Notes under the pieces: model-generated
What the model was told of the DNA's origin: nothing
Databases searched by the model: none
The model's input: only the letters and a program-made list of their open reading frames with translations
Origin: JBDTVS01 sp040007095
Lineage (GTDB): Bacteria; Acidobacteriota; Vicinamibacteria; Vicinamibacterales; CAVVIG01
Assembly: GCA_040007095.1 (NCBI GenBank)
Contig: JBDTVS010000142.1
Coordinates: 1 to 26,523, forward strand
DNA length: 26,523 nt
Reading direction: 5' to 3'
Part shown: positions 8,553 through 15,488 of the stretch, one piece after another
Layout: every line of letters begins with the position of its first letter
Position numbering within the stretch: the first letter of the stretch is position 1
Made by a program: the position numbers and the translations under genes

Positions 8553-9029
8553 GTGCGTCTGTCCAAACACTCCGACTACGCGTTCCGGATGCTGATTCAC
8601 GCCGCGCTGCGAGCGCCGTCGCTCACGACGATCGGCGAGGTCGCGTCCGACTTCGATCTGTCCGCGGCGCACCTGAACAAGGTCGCGCAGACGCTGGCGG
8701 CGCACGGCTACCTTCAGACTGTTCGCGGGCGTTCCGGCGGGCTGCGGTTGGCGCGTGAGCCGGCGTCCGTCCGATTGGGTCAAGTGGCGGCGATCACCGA
8801 GCCCGACTTCCAGATTGCTCCGTGCATGTCCCCGAGCAGCGAACACTGCCCCATCTACGAATCGTGCGTGCTCCGCGATGCGCTGTCCCAGGCAGCCAAG
8901 GCCTTCATCGCCGCGCTCGATCGCTGGACGCTGGCGGACCTGATCAAGGAGCGCCGGCCTCTCCTGCTCAGCCTGCATTCGGCAGGCCTGATGACCCCGC
9001 GCGGTGAACGAGCCGGCGCGCGCGGTTAG
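8553..9029 (+). CDS. nsrR: Rrf2-family iron-sulfur regulator, NsrR-like
   Basis: This 158-aa protein starts at a GTG (8553) with GAAGGAG four bases upstream. The N-terminal winged helix (MRLSKHSDYAFRMLIHAALR; LSAAHLNKVAQTLAAHGYLQ; GRSGGLRLA wing) is typical of Rrf2 regulators. Cys91, Cys99 and Cys105 sit where NsrR holds its [4Fe-4S] cluster, and Asp8 matches the fourth ligand known in Streptomyces coelicolor NsrR. NsrR senses nitric oxide through cluster nitrosylation and then releases its operators. The adjacent divergent globin supports this assignment over IscR or RirA. The C-terminus (from about residue 135) is longer than usual and Arg/Gly-rich. It is followed after 270 bases by the RiPP operon on the same strand; control of that operon is not shown. 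Confidence 0.85.
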   Translation: MRLSKHSDYAFRMLIHAALRAPSLTTIGEVASDFDLSAAHLNKVAQTLAAHGYLQTVRGRSGGLRLAREPASVRLGQVAAITEPDFQIAPCMSPSSEHCPIYESCVLRDALSQAAKAFIAALDRWTLADLIKERRPLLLSLHSAGLMTPRGERAGARG

Positions 9030-9043
9030 GGCTCTTAGAGCCC
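9029..9043. promoter_or_regulatory. 7+1+7 palindrome at the nsrR stop
   Basis: GGGCTCT, one T, AGAGCCC: a perfect 15-bp inverted repeat starting on the last base of the nsrR stop codon. It could be a protein-binding site; a one-base loop disfavours an RNA hairpin unless the inner pairs open. The following 140 bases contain a weaker imperfect inverted repeat (AAGTCC near 9060, GGACTT near 9094). Confidence 0.4.
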
Positions 9044-9186
9044 ATTTCATTGGTCAAGTTTCAAGTCCAAAAGTTGGAAGTCTGCAGCCTCGGGACTTCA
9101 GGCTTGAGACTCACTTTCTCCACCATCCCTGCCTTCCCCTTGAGTTGAAACGGGCCACGGTCAGCGAGTCGGCCTTCTTCGAGTTG

Positions 9187-9215
9187 TTCCGTTCCCGTGG
9201 GGCGGTCGTTATACA
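9187..9215 (+). promoter_or_regulatory. Possible promoter of the RiPP operon
   Basis: TATACA (9210-9215) is a good -10-like hexamer in an otherwise GC-rich gap. A poor -35-like TTCCGT lies 17 bases upstream. It would give a leader of about 80 bases before the precursor ATG. The -10 is the only AT-rich hexamer of this kind close to the operon. Confidence 0.3.
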
Positions 9216-9261
9216 GACAACGCCCGCTTCAACCTGAGGCGGCCGTTGCCGTAACGCACAT

Positions 9262-9281
9262 CGCGACGCACCCACGTCGCG
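9262..9281 (+). promoter_or_regulatory. 5' leader hairpin before the precursor gene
   Basis: CGCGACG (9262-9268) pairs perfectly with CGTCGCG (9275-9281) around a CACCCA loop, ending seven bases before the GGGAGAAGG ribosome site. It could stabilise the leader RNA or affect translation of the peptide gene. Confidence 0.4.
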
Positions 9282-9299
9282 CAATCCAGGGAGAAGGCC

Positions 9300-9473
9300 A
9301 TGAAGAAGGAACTGTTGGCAAAACTTCGCGAGACCAAGACGGTGACACTCTCGGGCGGAGTCGTCCGAGCCCTCGATGACTCGGAGCTCGCGGCCGTTGT
9401 CGGCGGCCAGCGGATGGCGGCGGTACGCTCGGACTCATGTTCGGGTGGCTGTGCGGACGACTGCTGCGACTGA
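9300..9473 (+). CDS. RiPP precursor peptide with double-glycine leader and Cys-rich core
   Basis: A 57-aa gene starting at ATG 9300, with a strong GGGAGAAGG ribosome site (9289-9297). The leader begins MKKELLAKLRETKTVTLSGG and ends ALDDSELAAVVGG (residues 24-36), the acidic amphipathic helix plus Gly-Gly pattern recognised by C39 peptidases. Cutting after Gly36 would release a 21-residue core, residues 37-57: QRMAAVRSDS followed by CSGGCADDCCD. The core has four Cys (47, 51, 55, 56), four Asp (45, 53, 54, 57) and three Ser (44, 46, 48), but no Lys, Thr or Glu. Downstream genes for an ATP-grasp ligase and a C39 exporter make it the probable substrate of both. This gene is too short for usual gene callers. 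That it is a RiPP precursor is well supported; the modification type is inferred. Confidence 0.85.
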   Translation: MKKELLAKLRETKTVTLSGGVVRALDDSELAAVVGGQRMAAVRSDSCSGGCADDCCD

Positions 9474-9556
9474 CTGCTGCGTGACCCGTCGTGCCCCTGT
9501 TCGGCCGGCGCGGCTGGCTGGACGGGGGCTTTCGCTCCGGCCATCAGGAGGTCTGC

Positions 9557-9913
9557 GTGCAGCCGATAGTCATCGAAGCACTCCTCGTCAGGGGAGAGAA
9601 CGACCGGGTCCGGGTGATCCTGGGTCCATACTGCCTGGACTTCGAGGCCGACGACCTGCTCAACCTCGAGGAGATACCGTTGCCGTGCGGCCTCACCGAA
9701 GGCCACGCGATCGCCGCCCGAGTCACGCTCAAGCCAGGCGCCCGCCTGATGGGCATCGGCTCCGCGGACGTCTATCGGGATGTCCTGTGGCGCCGCGAGG
9801 TCCCCTTTTCGCTCGCCACGCGCCCGACGGCCGTTTTCAAAGCGGACGCCGCCATGAAGAAGCGCGAAGACGCCTTCTTCGCCGCGCGAGGATTCAAGGA
9901 GCGCCTGTCATGA
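9557..9913 (+). CDS. Unrecognised 118-aa protein of the RiPP operon
   Basis: I do not recognise this family. The start is chosen as GTG 9557 because AGGAGG (9546-9551) precedes it by five bases; the open frame extends to 9491 without a ribosome site. The first two thirds look beta-rich (IVIEALLVRG, DRVRVILGPYCLDFEADDLL, AIAARVTLKPGARLMGIGSA) and the rest helical and basic (VFKADAAMKKREDAFFAARG). There is no signal peptide or membrane segment, so it is cytoplasmic. Its stop overlaps the ATP-grasp start (ATGA), meaning coupled translation with the ligase. A role in leader recognition, as a ligase subunit or as immunity is possible but unproven. The 83 bases between the precursor stop and this start can form a GGCCGG/CCGGCC stem, perhaps attenuating downstream expression. 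Confidence 0.75.
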   Translation: MQPIVIEALLVRGENDRVRVILGPYCLDFEADDLLNLEEIPLPCGLTEGHAIAARVTLKPGARLMGIGSADVYRDVLWRREVPFSLATRPTAVFKADAAMKKREDAFFAARGFKERLS

Positions 9914-10962
9914 TCCTCATCGTCGCGCCGCGAAACGACGTCCACGCCCAGTGCGTCGCGCAGGACCTCGAGAAGATGGGCCAGCCGTTCCGGTTCGTCG
10001 ACTCGTCACGATTGGCGAACGAAGGCCGGCTCCAGTTCCGCGCCGGGCAACGCCGCGGCAGCACGTGGACGTGCGTGGACGGGGAGCCGATTGCGCTGGA
10101 CGCGGTGGACACGGTGTGGCACCGCCGACGCTTTCTTCCGCCGGTCGGGGCGCGACACCCGGTCAGCGATCAAACCTATATCCAACGCGAATGGACCGAG
10201 ATGATCTCGGGCGTGTTCGCGTCGCTCGCCGGGGCATGGTTCGTCAACGATCCGGATCGGCAGCATGCGGCCGTGAAACCGCTTCAGCTCCGGCTCGCCG
10301 AAACGCTCGGCCTCCGCATCCCCGACACGCTCATCACCAACGACCCTGCCGCGGCCGCCGCGTTCGTCGAGCAACACGAGCACCGCGTGGTGCACAAGGC
10401 GCTCTCACCGCCGAGGCATCGCTTCCTGCCGACGAAGAAATGGTCGGCATCCGATCGCGACGTGCTCGACGACCTCGTGCTTGCGCCGACGATCTTCCAG
10501 GAGACGGTCACCGACTGCCGCGAACTGCGGCTCACCGTCATCGGCGAGCACATCTTCGCCGCCGAGTTCCGACCGGCGTCCGGCCTCATCGACGGACGGC
10601 TCGATCTCGAGACCCCCTATCGCCCGCACACGCTTCCCACCGACGTGTCGCAGCGTCTGCTGGCGCTCGTCGGTCAGCTGGGACTGGTCTTCAGCACGAT
10701 CGACATGAAACTGACGGACGAGGGCGAGTACGTCTTTCTCGAGTTGAACCCGATGGGGCAATATCTCTACGTCGAAATTCTCACCGGCCTCCCGCTCACC
10801 GCAGCAATGGCCGAACTGCTCGGACGCGGACGCGCCGGCATTCACCGATCGCGGCCGTACCCTCGACCGAGCGCCCACTCGCAATGCTCGCTGCCGGGAA
10901 CGAGCGCCGATCGCTCGTCCAGCGCCGGAGTCGCGAGTGCGCCGGAATGCGGTGACCGATGA
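9910..10962 (+). CDS. MvdD-like ATP-grasp peptide ligase (graspetide-type)
   Basis: This 350-aa cytoplasmic enzyme starts at ATG 9910, overlapping the upstream stop by four bases; the open frame reaches back to 9376 but that part is a shadow. An N-terminal pre-ATP-grasp domain (MILIVAPRNDVHAQCVAQDL) is followed by KPLQLRLAETLGLRIPDTLITN (residues 123-144), Lys163 in VVHKAL, FQE at 196-198, Arg204/Arg207 in CRELRLTVIG, and the Mg/ATP site Asp265, Glu278 and Asn280 (DMKL; FLELNPMGQ). These are marks of the MvdC/MvdD ligases, which activate Asp/Glu side chains as acyl-phosphates and join them to Ser/Thr or Lys of the precursor, giving omega-ester or omega-amide macrocycles. The target should be the 57-aa peptide encoded upstream. 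A tail of about 40 residues after LLGRGRAG is low-complexity and unusual. Confidence 0.88.
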   Translation: MILIVAPRNDVHAQCVAQDLEKMGQPFRFVDSSRLANEGRLQFRAGQRRGSTWTCVDGEPIALDAVDTVWHRRRFLPPVGARHPVSDQTYIQREWTEMISGVFASLAGAWFVNDPDRQHAAVKPLQLRLAETLGLRIPDTLITNDPAAAAAFVEQHEHRVVHKALSPPRHRFLPTKKWSASDRDVLDDLVLAPTIFQETVTDCRELRLTVIGEHIFAAEFRPASGLIDGRLDLETPYRPHTLPTDVSQRLLALVGQLGLVFSTIDMKLTDEGEYVFLELNPMGQYLYVEILTGLPLTAAMAELLGRGRAGIHRSRPYPRPSAHSQCSLPGTSADRSSSAGVASAPECGDR

Positions 10963-12128
10963 TCACCCGACTGCTGCTGGGCGCCGGCGCTGTCGTCACC
11001 ACTCTTGGGCTGAGCGCGCCGGTCATTGTGTCCAGCCTAGCAGCCCGTGGTGAAGGTCTGGCGTCGCACCGAGACGGGCGAGGCGCCCCGGTGGCAAGGC
11101 GCGACGACCAAGAATATCGGGAATATTTGAGCGAGGAGCAACGCAGCCAACGAGGACCCATCGCTCGTCGAATGCAGCCAGACCTTTACCACGGGCTGCT
11201 AAGCCCGATACCCCACGCCGAACCCCGTCCGCCTGCAGCGTCAGAGAACAACAGCCCGGCCGCGGAAGGTCCTCGCCGATCCGAAGAGATCGCCGACGCC
11301 GGCTTTCTCGGTGTCGTGGTCGCGCTCCAGTCGGTCGAGCTCTCCGCCAGGTTCGACGGAACGCTTGAACGGTTGAACGTCCATGTCGGCGATCACGTCA
11401 CGGGCGGAATGGCCATTGCTCAACTGGACAGCCGTTCGGTTGCACGCGATCTCGCGATGGCGGAAGCCTCGCTGCGAGGGGCCGAAGCCGAACACGATCG
11501 TTCGGTCGTCGAGCTGGAGGACGCGTCCGACCGGCGAGCGCGGCTTCACCTGATCCCGGAGCTCGTCCCGCGAGAGCAACTGACGGCCGCCGAGTCGCAG
11601 GAGAAAGTGGCGGCGGCACGCCTGCGGAGCGCGGTTGCGGACCTGGCCGGGAAGCGCGCGCGGATCGAACAGCTGAAAGAGACGCTGCGAGACACGCAGA
11701 TCATCGCGCCGTTTGACGGCACGATCGCGGCGCGGTATGTGGATTCGGGCACCACGGTCAGCCGGAGCGCGCCGATCGTCCGGGTCATCAGTCAGGCCAG
11801 TCTGGTGATTCGGTTCGCCGTCCCAGAGGAGGAGGCGGCCGGCGTGGCGGTGGGCCGGGAGGTAGTCGTTTGTGTCGCGTCCGCCGGCGTCACGGTCGAT
11901 GGCGTGATTGAGCGCATTGCTCCCGAGATCGACGCGGCGCTGCGGATGGTGGTCGTCGAGGCGCGGCTCACCGGCAACGCAGGCCGCACGGCCGCCATTC
12001 CATCCGGAGCGATCGCACGAGTCCTGCTGGCCGCGAATCCGAACCATCTCGGCCGCGGCGCCGCCAGCGCACATCCCAGCATCTCAGATCGCGACGGGGG
12101 GACCGGACATGATCGAACCATCCACTGA
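10959..12128 (+). CDS. Periplasmic HlyD/RND-type membrane fusion protein, first of two
   Basis: A 389-aa adaptor starting at ATG 10959, overlapping the ligase stop by four bases. A signal or anchor sequence (1-28) is followed by a polar linker. Then come a first lipoyl half (about 112-142; FDGTLERLNVHVGDHVTGG), a helical hairpin (about 150-240; LTAAESQEKVAAARLRSAVADL), the second lipoyl half (IIAPFDGTIAARYVDSGTTV, about 248-267) and a beta-barrel with membrane-proximal region. Such adaptors connect an inner-membrane exporter to the outer membrane. Residues 27-81 are encoded by a structured repeat element (11038-11201), so the linker probably arose by in-frame insertion. The C-terminal 25 residues overlap the start of the next gene. 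It probably works with the second adaptor and the C39 ABC exporter. Confidence 0.85.
   Translation: MITRLLLGAGAVVTTLGLSAPVIVSSLAARGEGLASHRDGRGAPVARRDDQEYREYLSEEQRSQRGPIARRMQPDLYHGLLSPIPHAEPRPPAASENNSPAAEGPRRSEEIADAGFLGVVVALQSVELSARFDGTLERLNVHVGDHVTGGMAIAQLDSRSVARDLAMAEASLRGAEAEHDRSVVELEDASDRRARLHLIPELVPREQLTAAESQEKVAAARLRSAVADLAGKRARIEQLKETLRDTQIIAPFDGTIAARYVDSGTTVSRSAPIVRVISQASLVIRFAVPEEEAAGVAVGREVVVCVASAGVTVDGVIERIAPEIDAALRMVVVEARLTGNAGRTAAIPSGAIARVLLAANPNHLGRGAASAHPSISDRDGGTGHDRTIH
11038..11201 (+). repeat. Structured repeat element, copy A (inside a coding gene)
   Basis: Outer arms at 11038-11062 and 11177-11201 are 25 bp with one mismatch (TAGCAGCCCGTGGT... against its complement). Inside are GACGGGCGA paired with TCGCTCGTC, and a central hairpin AATAT-CGGGA-ATATT. 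The 85-base interior beginning CGAGGCGCCC aligns without gaps to copy B (61 of 85 identical by hand). Stem positions differ in a compensatory way, so folding is what is conserved. It is read in frame as residues 27-81 of the fusion protein. Confidence 0.8.
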
Positions 12129-13059
12129 ACTCTTTCGTGCGGAAGCACTCCACCATCACCATGCGGGCTACCAGGGTGGCGGCGACATCCTGCGGATCTC
12201 GCCCGAATGGATCCCGGCGGCGTATTGGCTGCTCCTGGTCGTGATTGGGGCGACTGCGGCGTACGCCATGTTCGGCACCATGACCGAGTATGCGACCGGC
12301 CCCGCCGTGGTTCGTGTCGAAGGCCGAACGTCGGTCACTGCGCCGACCGCGAGCACCGTCGCCTCGGTCAACGTCCAGCCGGGCCAGCGCGTCGCCGCAG
12401 GCGGGGTGTTGGTCACGCTGTACCTGGCCGACCGGGCCGCCGAGCTCGATCGATTGAATCGCGAGTTCGACCTCCAGATGATCAAGTTCCTCCGCGAGCC
12501 CGCTGACCAGGCCGCACGCGCCTCGTTGACGACGCTGCGCGCTGAACGCCAATTGGCGCAGAGTCGTCTCGAGGAGCAGTCGCTCAAAGCGCCGCACGCG
12601 GGCATCGTCAGCGACATTCGGATTCGACCGGGACAACACCTGACGCCGGGTGATCCGGTCCTGTCTCTTGTCGGCGACGACATGCGCTGGGTCGTGGTCG
12701 CGATGCTGCCCGGCCATGCCCGGCCGCTGCTGCAGAGCGGAACCGAGATGCGCCTGGAGCTGACCGGCTACCGATACGCCTACCGCGACGTCGTGATCCA
12801 GTCGGTGGGCGATGAGATTGTCGGACCAGCCGAGGTGCGGCAGTTCCTCGGGCAGGAAATAGCCGATGCCGTGCCAATCACCGGGCCCGCCGTTCTCGTC
12901 AAGGCGCGGCTGCCGTCGAACACCTTCCGGGCGGACGGCATGTCGCTGTCGTACTACGAGGGAATGCTCGGGACGGTCGACGCGCACTTGCGCCGCCAAC
13001 CGATGATCCTGAGCATCATTCCCGCGCTGAAATCGGTGTTCCGTCATGTCGACTCGTAG
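12109..13059 (+). CDS. HlyD-type membrane fusion protein, second of two
   Basis: This 316-aa protein starts at ATG 12109, overlapping the previous gene by 20 bases. The N-terminus TELFRAEALHHHH followed by one transmembrane helix (about 36-56; IPAAYWLLLVVIGATAAYAM) is typical of adaptors paired with C39-type ABC exporters. The lipoyl halves are TVASVNVQPGQRVAAGGVL (about 83-101) and APHAGIVSDIRIRPGQHLTP (161-180), joined by a very short helical hairpin of about 55 residues. A beta-barrel domain follows. The short hairpin suggests it does not itself span far into the periplasm, so the first adaptor may supply the long segment. Its stop lies inside the ABC gene (14-base overlap), showing translational coupling with the exporter. 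Confidence 0.87.
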   Translation: MIEPSTELFRAEALHHHHAGYQGGGDILRISPEWIPAAYWLLLVVIGATAAYAMFGTMTEYATGPAVVRVEGRTSVTAPTASTVASVNVQPGQRVAAGGVLVTLYLADRAAELDRLNREFDLQMIKFLREPADQAARASLTTLRAERQLAQSRLEEQSLKAPHAGIVSDIRIRPGQHLTPGDPVLSLVGDDMRWVVVAMLPGHARPLLQSGTEMRLELTGYRYAYRDVVIQSVGDEIVGPAEVRQFLGQEIADAVPITGPAVLVKARLPSNTFRADGMSLSYYEGMLGTVDAHLRRQPMILSIIPALKSVFRHVDS

Positions 13060-15304
13060 GCCGTCCACTCATTCGCGGCTCGTGGAGGCATTTCCGGCGC
13101 TGAAGCGGCTCGGAGTGGCACGTGCACCCGGTCGAGTTCCGGTCGTGCGGCAGCTCACCGAGGCCGAATGCGGCACAGCGTGCCTGGCGATGATTCTCGC
13201 GTTTTACGGGAAAGCCGTTCGGATCGACGATCTGCGGGCGTCGCTCGGCGGCGGGCGCGAAGGCACCACGGCGCTGTCGTTGTTGAACGTCGCCCGTCAG
13301 TACGGACTGCGGGGTCGCGGCGTCAGAGTGGAGGTCGACGATCTCAAGTATCTGCCCCCGGGGTGCATCCTTCACTGGGATTTCAGTCACTTCGTCGTGC
13401 TCGAGCGTGTCGGCGGACGCGGCGTGCAGATCATCGATCCGGCGTACGGACGCCGTTCGGTCACGATCGCCGAACTGCGGCGATCGTTCACGGGCGCCGC
13501 TCTCGTCCTCGAGCCCGGCGAGACGTTTCAGCCGATGGCTGCGCCGCGCAAGTCGGCATGGCGCTATCTCCAGGAGGTGCTGGGCGAGTCCGGGCTGTGG
13601 GCTCGGATTTCGGTCATTTCGGTGCTCTTGCAATGCTTTGCCCTCGCGCTGCCGATCCTGACCGGTGCGCTCGTGGATCGCGTGGTCCCCAAGAACGACT
13701 ACGGCCTGCTGGTGGTGCTGGGCGGCGCCCTTGCCGCGTTCATCGTCTTTCACTTCCTGGGGTCGTTGATCCGGGCGCATTTGCTCCTGCACGTGCGCAC
13801 GCTGGTGGACGCGCGGATGACGCTCGGATTCGTCGAACACCTCGCCGCGCTGCCGTACGGCTTCTTTCAACAACGTTCGGCGGGCGACTTGATGATGCGG
13901 CTCAACAGCAACGCGAGCGTGCGCGAAATCATCACGGCGGGTGTGCTGTCGGCGTTGCTCGATGGCGGGTTCGTCACGCTCTACCTGCTGATCCTGTTTG
14001 CGATCAGCGTGCCGATCGCCATGGTGGCGTTAAGCCTCGGCGGCCTGCAGGCGGCAGTCGTCCTGCTGACCTGGCGGCGCCAGCGTGAATTCATGTCCGC
14101 GAACCTGCAGACGCAGGCGGCGGCGCAGGGCTATCAATTCGAAATGTTGACCGGCATGGAAACGCTGAAGGCGATGGGCGTCGAGCAGGCCGCGGTCGAC
14201 CGCTGGTCGGACCTGTTCGTCGACGTGCTGAACGTGTCGATCGCTCGTGGCCAGCTCGGCGCGTTGATCGAGGCCACCACCAACGCCTTGCGGCTTGGAT
14301 CGCCGCTGATCCTCCTCGGCTTCGGGGGACTGAAGGTCTTGAACGGCGAACTCACCCTCGGCACGATGCTGGCCGTCAGCGCGGTGGCGGAAGGATTCCT
14401 CAGCCCCCTGGCCACGCTCGTGACGACAGCGGGCCAGTTTCAACTGCTCGGCAGTTACGTCGAGCGCCTCGATGACGTCCTCGAGGCGCCGCCCGAGCAG
14501 GACGGCTCGAAGGTCCGGCAGCCCGACCGGCTTCGCGGCCAGATCCGACTGGAACACGTCGATTTCCGCTATGGCCAGGTTGGCCCGCTCGCGCTTCGGG
14601 ATGTCTCGTTGGACATTCAGCCCGGCCAGCACGTGGCCATCGTTGGTCGATCCGGCGCTGGAAAATCGACGCTTGCCCGACTGCTGGTCGGCTTGTATGC
14701 GCCTGCCTCCGGTCGCCTGCTGTACGACGGGGCAGACCTCGCCGAATTGGATCTCCGCTCGGTACGTCGGCAGTTCGGCGTGATGATGCAGCAGCCCTAT
14801 CTGTTCGGCGGCTCCGTTCGCTCGAACATCGCGCTCGGCAACCCGTCGATCGGCATGGAGGCGGTTGTCGAAGCGGCGACGCTCGCGCACATTCACGACG
14901 ACATCGTTCGGATGCCTCTCGGGTATGACACCCTGCTGGCGTCGGGCGGCGCGTGCCTGTCCGGCGGGCAGCGTCAACGTCTGGCGCTTGCCCGCGTTCT
15001 GGCCAGGAAACCCTCGATCCTGGTACTGGACGAGGCGACCAATGCGCTCGACGCGGTCACCGAGGCTCACGTGAATCACGAACTGCGCGCCTTGCGGTGC
15101 ACGACGATTGTCGTGGCGCATCGCCTGAGCACGGTCGCTGCCGCCGATCTGATCCTGGTGTTGGACAACGGCGAATTGGTCGAACAAGGCGCCCATCGCG
15201 AATTGCTTGCCAGCGACGGCGTCTACGCACGCCTTGTGCATTCGCAGGTCGACGGATCCAACCTGGGATGCGGCGGCGCTCGCACGGTCGGCATTGCGTG
15301 TTGA
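13046..15304 (+). CDS. C39-peptidase-containing ABC exporter (PCAT)
   Basis: This 752-aa inner-membrane protein processes and exports double-glycine leader peptides. The N-terminal C39 cysteine protease is complete: Gln36 (oxyanion), Cys42 in ECGTACLAMI, His115 in DFSHFVVLE and Asp131 in IIDPAYG. A six-helix transmembrane domain follows (about 170-460). The ATPase has Walker A GRSGAGKST (534-542), Q-loop QQPYLFGG, signature LSGGQ (638-642), Walker B ILVLDEAT with Asp662/Glu663, and H-loop His692. All catalytic residues are present, so both cutting and transport should work. The substrate is almost certainly the 57-aa VVGG peptide encoded at the operon start. It is the last gene of the operon; a 9-bp stem-loop lies 74 bases after the stop. 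Confidence 0.95.
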   Translation: MSTRRPSTHSRLVEAFPALKRLGVARAPGRVPVVRQLTEAECGTACLAMILAFYGKAVRIDDLRASLGGGREGTTALSLLNVARQYGLRGRGVRVEVDDLKYLPPGCILHWDFSHFVVLERVGGRGVQIIDPAYGRRSVTIAELRRSFTGAALVLEPGETFQPMAAPRKSAWRYLQEVLGESGLWARISVISVLLQCFALALPILTGALVDRVVPKNDYGLLVVLGGALAAFIVFHFLGSLIRAHLLLHVRTLVDARMTLGFVEHLAALPYGFFQQRSAGDLMMRLNSNASVREIITAGVLSALLDGGFVTLYLLILFAISVPIAMVALSLGGLQAAVVLLTWRRQREFMSANLQTQAAAQGYQFEMLTGMETLKAMGVEQAAVDRWSDLFVDVLNVSIARGQLGALIEATTNALRLGSPLILLGFGGLKVLNGELTLGTMLAVSAVAEGFLSPLATLVTTAGQFQLLGSYVERLDDVLEAPPEQDGSKVRQPDRLRGQIRLEHVDFRYGQVGPLALRDVSLDIQPGQHVAIVGRSGAGKSTLARLLVGLYAPASGRLLYDGADLAELDLRSVRRQFGVMMQQPYLFGGSVRSNIALGNPSIGMEAVVEAATLAHIHDDIVRMPLGYDTLLASGGACLSGGQRQRLALARVLARKPSILVLDEATNALDAVTEAHVNHELRALRCTTIVVAHRLSTVAAADLILVLDNGELVEQGAHRELLASDGVYARLVHSQVDGSNLGCGGARTVGIAC

Positions 15305-15377
15305 TGTCGTCAACGCGTGCGTTTTCCAGTAGTACGTGGTGTTCCGGCTTTATGGCCGGACCGTGGCAGGTCCGCCT

Positions 15378-15402
15378 CGAGATCACTTTCTCGGTGATCT
15401 CG
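15378..15402. terminator. Stem-loop after the RiPP operon
   Basis: CGAGATCAC (15378-15386) pairs perfectly with GTGATCTCG (15394-15402) around a seven-base loop TTTCTCG. It sits in the 184-base gap between the converging exporter and VOC genes, so it could end transcription from either side. No T-run follows on either strand, so it may act as an RNA stabiliser or factor-dependent end rather than an intrinsic terminator. A CCGGC/GCCGG mini-hairpin lies just upstream. Confidence 0.45.
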
Positions 15403-15488
15403 ATGACCTCGGTGGTTGACGTAAGAAACTGAGTTCGTTACCGCTTCTGTCGCTTGATGTCGCGGCAGGGAGAGAGTCGACGAGTTGG

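Noticed and set aside
9376..9909. N-terminal extension of the ATP-grasp frame
   Set aside because: It overlaps the precursor and the 118-aa gene in another frame, is Arg-rich, and the ligase has a coupled ATG at 9910.
10959..11173. A later start (Met72) for the first fusion protein that would leave the repeat untranslated
   Set aside because: It would remove the signal peptide and the ATGA coupling with the ligase stop, both of which support the start at 10959.
9300..15304. Lanthipeptide or NHLP/nitrile-hydratase-leader class for the operon
   Set aside because: No LanB, LanM, LanC, cyclodehydratase or radical SAM gene is present; the only modifying enzyme seen is the ATP-grasp ligase.
14030..15313. 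427-aa minus-strand open frame opposite the C39 exporter
   Set aside because: The exporter carries all catalytic motifs; the antisense frame has none.
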